Shown here piece by piece: positions 33,992-46,800 of a stretch of 64,000 nucleotides of DNA. The notes under the pieces are model-generated. The model was not told the origin of the DNA and ran no database searches. It saw nothing but the letters and a program-made list of their open reading frames with translations. The position numbers and the translations under genes are program-made. Location of the stretch: contig CH003412.1 in assembly GCA_000149265.1 (NCBI GenBank), positions 218,010 through 282,009 on the forward strand, given 5' to 3'. Position 1 is the first letter of the stretch; each line of letters begins with the position of its first letter. The stretch comes from Ciona savignyi (Eukaryota > Chordata > Ascidiacea > Phlebobranchia > Cionidae).

Positions 33992-34877
33992 TGTTTAGAA
34001 GCACGTAATGCGATCCGCATGTCAAATGGTTAAGTGGGGCCTCGCCCGGTACACCAGTTTACGCTAGTTGCGAATTTGTATGAATTGGGCGCAACGGGGC
34101 GAAGGAATTAAGGGTAATCAATCAAATTTAGGGTTGGCCGATTGTGTAAAGCTTTAACACTGCGCAGAACACAAAAATAACTTTGAAACTAGCCTGTACT
34201 TTTTAGTGCAACTGATGTCATCTCGTTGTTGAAAACATGCTTTTGCTTACAGCTATTTGTCTGCAATTACTTCTTATAAAAAGTACTTAGAAATTAAGTT
34301 TGTGTTATCTTAGGTAGTATATAATCATCTTTATCCGAATCGGATTAAAACAACACGACCTTAATGTCAGTGGCGTTTAGGTGTCAAATGAGATGTTAGA
34401 ACCTGTAAGGTCACACGCAGCGGATACAGAACACTTACATCGCGCCCGATTATAACTCTCTATGACAAAGAGGTCCTTCTTTTGGCCTGGGAACAATCAA
34501 ACTCGTTGAAATTTTCTCAAAAGGCGCTCGATTAATTGTCGCGAAAACATGGTTAGCAAACAACCGCAGTACATGGGGTGAATCAATGATCTCGTGACGC
34601 AATAAATGGCGATCGAAAAAGGGAGCCACTGTAACCGATGATGTAATGATTGCGGCGCGCTTTATCTCTCCTGTTTATTTATCATTACGACAAATGTGCC
34701 CCGGGCGGCTCTCTCTTGCAAGTATCAGATCGGGAAGAAGAAAACAGAGATTTCCGGTAGCTCAGTGGGCCAACTCATGCGTGACGATGTGATCTAGGTC
34801 GGAAGGCACAGTGTCCGGCAATTCAGTTACGAGAGGATAAGCCAGCGGAAGCATAACACAGCAACTAACTCAACAAA

Positions 34878-37800
34878 ATGAGAAGTCGTCTATGGGAAGC
34901 TGTGGTGCTCCTTAGCAGTCTAAATTATGCGTACAGTTTTACTCAGAGGTAAGTAAGCCTTGTGTTATCATCGGTGATATTTACATTAACGATTCTTACG
35001 AAGTTAAAATTTTGCGTCAACTTTATTGCAATTATCTTTTTTTTAATAAGCCAAGCCCATTTAATTTTTTGGCATTGTGAAGAGTACTCCTGTATACAGC
35101 AACGGGGTGAATAAGTACTACGGTTTTTAAGAGTTCAGATTCAACCTCCAGCCTTGCAATTTTTTGAGGCTATGTCCATTGCTTAGACACTGGCACATGT
35201 TGCCTTAGTTCAGTGATTTTTAATCCGACGTTTAGGTCATTGTTCAAGTCTTTTTATCCAACAGGAAGTCCCCATATTCAATTCTAATATAAATAAATAT
35301 TTAAGAGCCGGAGAAGTAAATGTGACCAACAAGTCTAAATGCCATAATAGGTCCCTTTATCCAAACCAAATTGTTTAAAGTTCTTATCCAGTAAGGTGGA
35401 TGGTTGCACAATTTTGGCGGCAATGGACCTGCCGATCGCTATTCATTTTCATCTCTTAAATATTTATTTATATTTTTTTGAACTAGCGTGCTATCCTTTA
35501 CGTTTATACGTTCTCGTTTATTAAACCAAGAAAAGTAAATGATTCTTGATGCTAATTGTATAAGAAGCCACTCGGTAATTCAGTTGTGTGCAAGTGGTAC
35601 CAACCATGGTTCGTGTTAAAGCGTTTCCCGCCCAATGGACGACCATCAAAATGTCGTTTTTTCGTGTGGAATTCTTGATGACTTGTTTTCCAAACGAATT
35701 TTATTGAATTCGTCGTTCCAAGTTTTAATTAAGCAATCTAGATATATCTAACGATCAATCGCAATTTCGATAGCGCACCAATTTTATTGGTAGTATAAAT
35801 TCGTAAGACTAATTGTTTCTGGTCTTGCGCCAGGGTAGTCCTAATTGGCAGCCCTTCGGAATCGTCGTGATTATTTTGTCACGATCTTTCGGCGGTGCCA
35901 CAAGTTTCGGAGCCGTAATTGGGCAAACATCTTGTGACTCTGTTGGTTCTTGTTTTATGTTGTTCGGTTTCTTATGAGGTGAGCACGGGTTGCCGAGGCG
36001 TCACAGGGGGTCTAATTTTAACATCCGCACGCGCCAAATACATCCGCAATTGGCCATCGCCTGGCCCTCGTGTTTGTTGATTTTGAATCCGTAACTGCTC
36101 ACTTTCCGATTTCCCTCTCGATGCCACTGATAACGAGTTGTTGTTACACCATAGTGGCTACATTGTGACGTCACCGGCCGTCTTCCGAGTTGGGGTAGAT
36201 CACGCCGTGAGCGTGAGGATCTTTAATTATGTTAACCCCGTAAGGGTTAACGTGAAATTGGTCGATCTTCGTGAGAATATGATCGCGAGCGTGTCCGAAG
36301 AAATTGTGGAATCTGGTACAGTGATTTTGAAGGTAATTTCAGTTTCTGCAATTTTGACATGCACTTAACACGTTTGGAATATCTATTTTTAACTGGTCAA
36401 ATCCTTGCAAAGTAATACAGGAAAAACACTAAAAACATCATAATAAAGAATTAGCAATGTATTTACAGGTACCCACTGGACACGAGGGTAAGGCAAGCTT
36501 AAGAATATGTGGAAACTGTCACCACTCAACCGGATTCAACTTTTACAACTCAACTGCGGTTACGGTGGTGAACAGAGGCTTCTCAGCGTTCGTACAAACC
36601 GACAAACCGATATATAAACCAGCCCAAACTGGTAAGGCAATAAGCATAAGACAAATTCTTAGAAACCACAAAGCCGACTTGTAAAAAAAACCTGTTAAAT
36701 TTAATTAAATTAATAAATCTGGCTTATCGAACTTCGATTCTGTACTTTGCACAAAGAAAGGATCTTTTCTCCAACGGAATAAACCATATGCTTGTTGTGT
36801 GTCAATTTTCCACTTATATTCACTTTAACCTCGAATGCCTTCTCGGCGGTTTACTATCAGCCGCGAATTGTCAGCTCTTCAACAAGACTATTGTATTTCA
36901 GTTCGCGTGAACGTATTTACCGTGGACAGGGACTTGAAGCCGGTTCGAGAAAACGTAAGTAATGAGAATTCTCGATCGTCATAAAACTGCCCATTGTTAT
37001 CTATTAAGTTTGACGTCATAAAAAATTGTTTTCCAGGTGACAGCATACGTTGTGGTAAGTGGTCTATTCTTTGAAAGTAACATTATCTGTACATTAAACA
37101 ATGTTCGTTATTATTCCATACATTACAATCACTGGTATATATTTATAATCCTTACGTATAAGTCATGCAATCGCCATAAATGCAATGCGGTTTATTGTTG
37201 CCAGGCCCCAAATGACGTGCGAATGATGCAGTGGAGAGATCTTAGGCCTGCTTGCTGCGGTAGGTCGTGCTGTTATCGAATCTAAAGTGCTCTATGGCTG
37301 TCTGGGTGATTCACTGTGCGACGAAATAACAACTTGTGTTTTTAGGAATCGTTAATTTTTCATTTCCCCTGTCCGACCAACCGGTTCTTGGAACTTGGAC
37401 CATTTTTGTTGAGATGCAACAGCATTCGTATAACACGACCTTTGAAATACAGACATACGGTAAATGAATGCATGTTATCGATATGTGGTGTTCAGTATAC
37501 TGTCTTCTTATGAATTGTAACAAAATATTTTCCAAATTTCTTATGAAAATTGTCACAAATATTGCCAAAATGTTCTTTAAAATTTGTCACAAATATTGCC
37601 CAAATTTTTTATGAAAATTGTCACAAATATTGCCCCAAGAGCTGTATTAGAGCAAACAGCTGTATAATGGGACGAGCGACCTATTTTACAATAAAAATGT
37701 AAAGGAGACAAAAAAACTTCATTGCAACTGGACAAATACTGGAATAGAATAAAGTCATTGTTTGTGACAACTCGCAAGTCACCTTCCAGTGTTCAAACAT

Positions 37801-40800
37801 TACGAAGCTGGGTTTTTATAAAGCAGCTGTTCCTGGACCGGATTTATCGCCGGCGTTGAACACGGTCCCACGCTGCTGTGTGGTCGCGCCCCGCTAACTA
37901 GTCTAGTGGGGTGAGATCAAATTTCAAAGAGACGGAAGGCGATTTGTTTCACCCCGCCACTGTGTTTGCAGTTCTGCCAAAATTCGCGGTCGCTATAAAC
38001 CCGCCGCCATTTTTTCGCTCCGACTGTGAACGGATCTCGGTACACGCAAACTACGTGTTCGGCAAACCGGTCGTGGGGAACCTGACAGTGAACATGACCG
38101 TCTTTGGGATCGGTTACTCCCGGACAGCGTACCTTGATCAGGGAAATTCCGTCATCAGGGAATTACAGGTACTTTCACCCTTACAGAATGTAACTGTTTT
38201 CCCATTTATATTTTCGTGTTAAAAATAAATGCAATATGTTCCCTGGGAAATTTTTATTATCATTTGTTTAACTGAGCAAAGTTTCAAAACCATGATGGGG
38301 TTGTCACTGGGGCCGTTTTTGCATATAGTAGGTATTTGGCCACACGACCGTCCGACAATTTCTATTAGGCGAATTTATGTTTAATGAGTTTTTATTTACA
38401 ATAACATTGGCAATGTGGATGTATAAGTTGGGCGAAAAAAGTGTAACTATGTATTTCCACGTAAAACAATAATTTTATTATCGGCACATCATGGTGGATT
38501 TAACTCTGGGTTCGGTAAGTTTCCGACTCAAAACAGAGGTATATCAATGGGCTTTTCATGGCTTTTATCCGCGATTCATTTTCGATACAAGGGTATTTTA
38601 TCCTTGGCTTTTTATTATTTTTTTTCGAATGCAGTCGGGTAAATTTATGTTTACTATTTATTTTGTGTACAACATTCTTGTCGACAGATAAACGGAGAGA
38701 GCGAAATCACTGTTTGCTTGAACGATTTACTCCCAAGTGACCTCAGCCCACACTTCCGCGGTGCGCTTGCCATTTCCGCAAAGGTCACTACGGACGACTC
38801 CACTACAATTGCAGCGTACGATGACACAACGCCAATATCTCGGCAGCACATTGAGATTCAATTCACCTCCGATACTCGATCGCATTTCAAACCTGGACTA
38901 CCCTTCAAAGGAAAGGTGATTTGAAAGAAAAACTTTATTTTAAGAAAAAAATGTTCATATCATCAGATAAAAAGGTAGTTAATCTTACGACGGAAATATA
39001 AAACAACGAAAATTAATATATTTATATAAAAAAATACGAATATTAAACGCAAGCAATTAAGGTAAAAGTCATTATCAAAAAGTCATCACCGTTGGGGGTT
39101 TGCTAACCTTTTCTGCATTCCAGTAGTTTAAACTCAGCGCAGTTATAGGATGGGATTAAGGATTATAAATTACGCTAGTTCCGTATTTTCGCCCTTAGTA
39201 GTGCCCGGATAATATAATATAATTCTTTAAAAAAAAACTAAACCTCGTTATCCGACACCATGTATTTAAAACAATTTTCTTTGTATATTGTTATTTTAAT
39301 GTACATTTAACAGCTTGCACTCACCGTGGCACAACTCAACATTTTGGATAAGTAACAAACAAACGTCCCAAAACTATTTGTTCTGAAGAACAACGCGCAC
39401 TGATGATTCTTCAAATTTTTTACACCTATTAATAAATACAGATACTTGCAACAAACTTGGACAAGAGTCCTGCAGCAGCAGCAACTATTCTCCTCATAGT
39501 TTCAGTTAACAGAGCACAATTCTTCCGTGAAGAGATTTCCTCTCATTCTGATGGAATTGTCTCTTTTACCATTCCTGGCTTACCAACCTCAAGCAAACTT
39601 GTCTGGATTGAGGTATGACATCGTTTTTTTTCGGGAAGAAATTTCGAACCATTATGGGATCTTCACAAATATCTTATTAATATTTAAATAGGTCGTGTTA
39701 AATAACTGGTCGAAAGTGAAATATTTTTGTCTATACCAATATATGTAAAATCGGGTCCCGGATAATACTTCGTTTTGTATCCGTAAACTAAAGCTTGTAA
39801 GTAATTTTCTAGGCTCGTGTGATCGCTTACAACGGAAATCAAGTTGGCCGACATTACCAGTCAATATACAAAAACATATTCGGGTGGAAATCTCCAAGCA
39901 ACTGCCATATCCTTGCTCAGGGTCCAGGAAGTCATTTAACGGTTAGTATATATATTCAACAATTTGGTTTTTGAATTCGGTTCCCTGGAGGCCTGGAGGA
40001 GTATTATTATGTGACGGTATGCCATAATTGCTCTGAGTTAATATATTTTCAATAGAAGTTTTGATAGTTTTTTACCCAACTTTCTGGAATGCTTGATTTT
40101 TCAATTAATCAGGTCGGAGGGAAGGCCAAAGTGCTTGTAAAGTCAACATGTCCCTGCAATTTTACGTTGTTCTACGAGATCCTGGCAAGAGGAAACATAG
40201 TACAAATTGGGCAAAAGGTTGTAACGCCTGAGAACAGCGCAATTCAATCAAGGCAGAAGAGATCCCCGCCTTCAATATCATCATTCAATGATGCACTACG
40301 TCCACTTCCAATAACCAGCACCGAAAGTAAGTCTATAATTTTAAGGTTTAACGGTCACGTCATTATTTTTTTCCATTACACCATTGGTACTCACTGTGTT
40401 TTAACTATTGTAGTTTTGCCGTTTTATCTTGTGGTGAGAAATATGTAACTTAACGAAGCTAAATGATGACAGTTATAGCTTTGTAAAATTTTATCTATAC
40501 ATTTGTACAATATTTAAAAGTTAAAATATATTCTTTATAATTATCTTTAAGGCTTTATTTGTAAATTGCCAAAGTTTTATATATAACGTTAGCTTATGAC
40601 TTAACTGTTACCTCAGTTGTGGAAAACGAAATTTGTCACACTTCTCTGGTTATTGACGTCACTTCAAACATGGCGCCGCTCTCCCGGATGTTGGTTTACT
40701 ACGTCAATGACATTGGGGAGGCAGTTGCTGATAGTATCCACGTACCGGTGAAACCCAAACTCGACAATGAGGTCCGTGACGTATTCAAAGTGCTGTGTGA

Positions 40801-43800
40801 GTCATACCGCGCTTGCAATTGACGTTGTCCGCACTCACGCAGGTCAGCGTACATGCGTCAAACCACGAGACAAAGCCTGGCAGTGACGTCACAGTGAGCG
40901 TGACGTCGGACCCGGGGTCATGCGTATGCCTTGCGCTAGTGGATAAGAGCGTGCATCTGATGAAACCGGGCTACATGCTTACTTCCGAACGAGTAAGTTC
41001 CAAGAAAAAAAACTTGTTAATATTTTTTTAAACAGTTCTATTTGATAAATTAAAGTTAGATTTTTTCCGAATCCTATAATCTGTGTTTGCCAATGTTTAA
41101 CAATTGGTTAATTTTTTTTAAGCAGATACATTTAAAATTAGATAACAGCATAACAAATGTGTACTGAAAGTGGTAACCAGCAGCTAACAATTTGAATCAT
41201 GTATATTAAAAAATATACTTGCTTTGAAAATAATCAATTTTTCACATTTTTGCGATCTTTAGTTATTTGAAGAGATGTTCGAGTATGATTTGGGAAACCT
41301 TCCCCACGAACAAGAGGTCGAATGGTGGAGGATAAGTCGATCTAGAAGGAGTGCTCACATGTGGTGGGATTACCAGCCGTCGCGGGACGCCGAGTACGCC
41401 TTCCTCGAATCTGGGATGGTTGTGATGACTGACGTGATCATCCTGAACTCCCACACCCGTCTGTTGCCGCAGCTCATCAAGCGAACGATGACAGGCGCAT
41501 TACGAACACAAGAAATCCCACGTCACGATGCACCAACAAATAGGTGGGCGCGACCTTGACGAGCAAGGGATTTGAAGGTTGTTATTTTAACTGGCATTTA
41601 GTGACCGCAAATTGTGTTGACAGATTGCCGAAACGCAGAAGAACATTCTTTCCTGAGACGTGGGTTTGGCAATGCTTTAATGTGAGGTAGGGCAAGACCT
41701 TGTTTGGATTTTGTGTTATTAAGCTATCTCCGTAATTATAACGCATGTTTTATCTGAAAGTTCGCGATCCGAAAACTTCACTTTCACCGTTCCTGATTCA
41801 ATCACCACCTGGCAAGCTGATGCTGTTTCGCTCAACCCTACGACTGGTATCGGAATTTCAAGGCCGAAAAACATACGGTCTTTCAAACCATTTTTCATTG
41901 ACTTCACAATACCCTATTCTGTGGTTCGAGGGGAACAGGTTCGAATCCCGCTGACTGTTTACAACTACCTGGACGTTTGTACCGAGGTAAATGGATGAGA
42001 ATGTATACTAAAAGAATTTACCTTAACTAACATACTATTGCAAAGATTCTTCTGTGTAAATATGTTTCTTAGTAAGGTGTTGGATAAGTATGTATATTTT
42101 TTCAGGTCACCATATCCGTTATCATACCTCCTGGCGTTTCTTTTCCTCGAAGAAATAGAAACGGGATGTCAAGGCGGCTGTGTATTAATGCTCAATCAAC
42201 CCAAAGCACGGACGTACTCCTGCAATTCGATTACCTCGGGAGCAAAAACATTTCAGGTACTTGGTGAATGATCCTTGACGTTCGAATGTTAAAATCAGAG
42301 GTTTACAACAGTTGGTAACGTGTTGACGTACATTACAGCTGGCGCTGATGCGATGGTAGGCGCGTCGTCTTGTTGTACAGATGGTAACGGCCCACTACGA
42401 ATAGTTGATAACGATCTAATCACTCGACACGTTTTAGTACAGGTACGTTTAACATTCCAAACGTTCTCATGTCCATGTTTCAAGAAAACCAAAGCCTTAA
42501 AACCTACTTGTGTTACTCTTTTAAATGATTTTATTAACCATTCGCATGTGAAGAAGTAAACATGTAGTGCTTAATCGAGGTGTACGCAACAATACTGCAA
42601 GCGTTCTTGTAAAAACATAACAACATTTTTATTTTAACAACATATTTATTTTCAAGGCCGAGGGAATCAAACGGGAATATACCAACAGCATTTACTTTTG
42701 TCCAAATGAAAGAATAAACATCTCCACAAATGGCTCACATACATTCCAGTTTGTAAGACTACCAACCAACATGACTAGCTTCAATTTTCTTGTCAGAGGT
42801 AATAGCAAAACATAATTATGATTTATCTGCTGTTAATTTACTTAGCCGCAGACATATAATTTTAAAAAATGATCCCTTGCATAATAATATAGAGTACATG
42901 TTACGCCCTTGAAAAACCTCTTAAAGTTCTACAAAACTAGTAGAATAAGATTTCCCGATAAATATAATTTGATATTAACCTTCCTAAATGTCACAGAATA
43001 AAAGTATTTTATTGGATTTTATTGGATTTTTTTGTTTTAATTATATCTAAAATTAATTACAATTGATGCGAAATATATATAAGAGCACTATTCAAATTGT
43101 CCAGCGTCAAACAATGTCCACGTTGCGTTGTCGCCGGAGGAAGGCATCACCAATGATTCATACGAAATTGTGCTCGGTGGTGCTCAAAACCAGCGATCTT
43201 GGATTACAAGAAATTCCGAGCATCTAGTCACAGCGGCTACCGACCCAATCGTCTCCTCGACCGAATTCAGGGAGTTCTGGGTGACGTTGAAAGGAGGGAA
43301 TGTTTGGGTGGGAACCGGGAACAAGGAAAGCTCCGAATCAATGTTTATGCAGTGGAGAAATCCGACCCAGGGTGCGCCTGTGGCGTATGCAGGATTTGCG
43401 ACTAGTGCAGGGGCAACGGGAGACTTCCGGCTCTGGAATAAAGAAAGTAAGTTTTGTTAAAAGGTATTTGTAAAACAATCTTAGATCAATACCACATCGA
43501 TTCAATATTTGGAAATCGATTAAATCAAAATGCAAAATAGTTTCTAAAATATGAAACAATAAAGTATAAACTGTAACATCCCAGTGTATAAATTTTGTTA
43601 AAAATAGTTTCTTTGATCGTTTTTATACATCAGGTTCTGGTGGGTCCATTGAGGAAGATATCTATCTAAGTATACCAGGAAACAAGGTTGCAAAATCGGA
43701 ACGAGCCGTCATATCAATGATAGGTCAGTATCGCGGACCGATTGTTGTCGTATTTGCTTTTCAATGCCCATCACAATGTGATATGTAAAGTCTATTAAAC

Positions 43801-46800
43801 CTTACGTAATGGCAGCATTCATTACGCTCGCGTTTTTTTTACTCAATAAAAACAAATCATCTATCAATCACGTCATATTTGGTAAACAGGTGACGTAATG
43901 GGTCCTACACTGAACAATTTGAACAACCTTCTACGACTTCCTTATGGTTGCGGGGAACAAAATTTGGCCAACTTTGCGCCGAATGTTTACGTACTGAAAT
44001 ACTTGAAGCAAACCAAACAGCTGAAAGGGGATGTAAACGAACAAGCAATTCACCTTTTACAAACAGGTAAATATGCGCTTTACCGATACGATTGAATTTA
44101 TACATTTTTAACACGCACGTTTTAAACCCGAGATGGCCTTTATTACTACTTTTAAATGGAATTCTGTATATGACTCGTTAGCGTTAAACCATTCTGCAAC
44201 ACAGTCGTTCGAAGACATTTTTATTCCAATGGTTGAACACTGTGCTGAACTGACAAATGCAGAAATAATTTCTTAAAAACAAAAATATTCAGTTCCACAT
44301 TGCATGACTACGCAGCGAAACAAATATATTTATGAACGTAACATTTTAAGTTTAGGTAATTTTGTTTTTACAATAACGCACAAAGCAGAACCTTTAATAA
44401 AAAATTGGAAAATTAAAATTGCGGCAAAACTACAGTTATCTAAACACGTCTATAATACAATAAATTATTTACGTTGGGTATATTTAGACGTGACCGCCAA
44501 ACCTACATGAAAATATTATGTATTACTTCAATCGTAGGTTATCAGAGACAGCTTACATACAAGAGGAACGATGGATCGTACAGTCCATTTGGTGACCGGG
44601 ATGCTTCTGGAAGTATGTGGTGAGTGTCCACAAATGGGAGTTTACTTTCAGAACTTTTGTTTAGAATTTTAGTTTTCTTCACCCCCCCCCCCCCCCCCCT
44701 TAGTATTAAATAATGTAATATAAAAATACGTCAAACCTATAGGCAAAAACAATATTTTTAAAACCAAAATTAATTAATGCCATATAAGGCCCTGAAGAAG
44801 AGTTTGCGTTAAAGCGCCACTGACTTTCGATGAAATCTTCCTTCGTCCGCAGGCTTACGTCATTTGTCCTGAAATCGTTTGCCCAGGCCCGCGAGTTTAT
44901 CTATATCGATCCGAACGAATTGCATGAGGCCAAAGAATGGATCATATCATGGCAGGACAGGAACGGTTCGTTTCCAGCCGTTGGGAAAATTTGGAACAAA
45001 GATATCCAGGCTGGAGTCGACAGTGACGTGGCTCTTACGGCGTATGCTGCAATTGCTCTGTTGGAGGCCGGCTTGGAGCTGGAGGTTGGTTAATTTTTAG
45101 TTCATTTCTTTCTTTAGTATATGTCCGACGAATTAGCGTGGTATGTAGGTTAGTTTTTTCGCCTTTCAGCCAACAGGTTGAAAAGATATAAATCCCAAGG
45201 CAAAAAAATATTTGCAGAATGCCTTTGTGTGTGTCAGATTATACTCATACTACTCTAATAAGATATTGGGTTGTCGAAAATGATATCAGTCCAACCTAAT
45301 AACTTGGCGGTTGAGTGTGTCGGTTTTTAGTCAAGGGTTGCAGATTTGAAACTTTATCCACAAATACTATTTAAGGATGAAATTCTCGCCGCTACAAGAG
45401 CAAGAGAGTACCTAGAGCCTCGGGTATACGAAGACACCGACCCCTACACATCTGCTCTCACAGCATACGCGCTCACTTTGCTGGACAGTGATTATGCTGC
45501 CAAAGCACAGCAGAGACTGGCACGACAGGCAATAAACGACGGTGGGGTGATGTACTGGTCGTTGAACGAAGAAATGTATGAAGATTCGTCCAACGAGTTT
45601 GCGTTTGGCGACTCTATGAAACAAACAAGTTGGTAGAATTATATCCATTTCACCTAAGTGAGGAATTAATATAAGGATCATTTTGAAAAAAATATTTATT
45701 TTTAACTTGGCTCAGTTTTAAATTTATCTTGTCACTTTTTATATAAATTGGCTGCATTTACCATTTTCCACACGACCGTGCATTGTGTCTGTAAAATTTG
45801 TTTAATGGATCATTGGAAGGAAGCTCGTCCCATCCAACTCTTTAATAAATAATATTCCATCTTCAGTTGTGTCTGCTGAGGTTGAAATGACGGCGTACGC
45901 CTTGCTCACATACATCAAACTACAAAACCTCACGGCGGCTTTACCGATAGTGAAGTGGCTGTCGCAAAAGAGAAACGCGAAGGGCGGGTTTTCCTCCACT
46001 CAGGTACAAACGCGATTGTAAATATCCTAGAGAGATACCATTATTAATCAACTCAATTATTGGGTTGATCGGGCCAATTTAACATTGCTATACCATCAGC
46101 ACGTATGATTCGAATTAACATTTTTTTACAGCTCTAATGCAATTTAAGAATCACCAGTATAAAAAAAACATTTTTTTTCGCAGGACACGTGTGTCGCCTT
46201 GCAATCGCTATCTGAATATGCTATATTTTCCTTTATCGGCGGAGTTGATCTACAAGTTGATATTGCCTCTTCGAACATGGACTACAGCAAACGCTTTGTT
46301 TTAGACAACGAGAATGGGAAAGTTTTACAGCAAGCAGATATCCCATCTCTTCCAGCGACGATATTTGTGAATGCCTTCGGAGATGGATGTGCTCTTTTGC
46401 AAGTACGTGGATAATATGCTTGCGTAGGATAGGATATTTATGTTGTTTCCCTCGTGAATGCTGGGAAAGCACAGCAGAGTTATTTACACGAGCGATCGTC
46501 AAATTACATCGCATTGACCTGATGGTGCTGACGGAGATATTACAATATTTGTGTATGATTAGGACTTTCATTTTTTAAGTAAACGATTTAATCCATTGGG
46601 TCCTAACGTTCACCCTATTTTCCTTACTCAAAAAGACACAGTCGACTAGCTATACCCCAGTTTTTTTTCTGCTGGAAGGTTTAGCGCTTTTATAGATCCT
46701 ATTGTAATGCGGTATTGGATAACAATGGAAGGCAGGCCATTCCACGTTAACCACGATAAATTAAAGCTTCTCAACATATCTTCAATACATTTATAGATTG

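Larger units (their letters stand above)
33336..34877. other. Intergenic region between CLCA and CPAMD8
   Basis: Contains the CLCA 3' end, with ATTAAA at 33461 and AATAAA at 33535. A hairpin-forming inverted repeat ('aaggtcattt' … 'aaatgacctt') lies near 33700-33737. A weak reverse-strand open frame at 33758-33991 may be a transposase remnant. The last 300 bp before the CPAMD8 start include GATA-type sites ('tttatctctcc', 'gataagcc') and a tRNA A-box-like 'tagctcagtggg' at about 34758; their function is unknown. Confidence 0.45.

Noticed and set aside
34750..34835. Possible tRNA gene (A-box-like 'tagctcagtggg')
   Set aside because: No B box at the right distance and no acceptor stem pairing; the match is confined to the first box.
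46233..46571. A 112-codon reverse-strand open frame
   Set aside because: It overlaps CPAMD8 exon 28 in antisense and then a SINE; no independent support.
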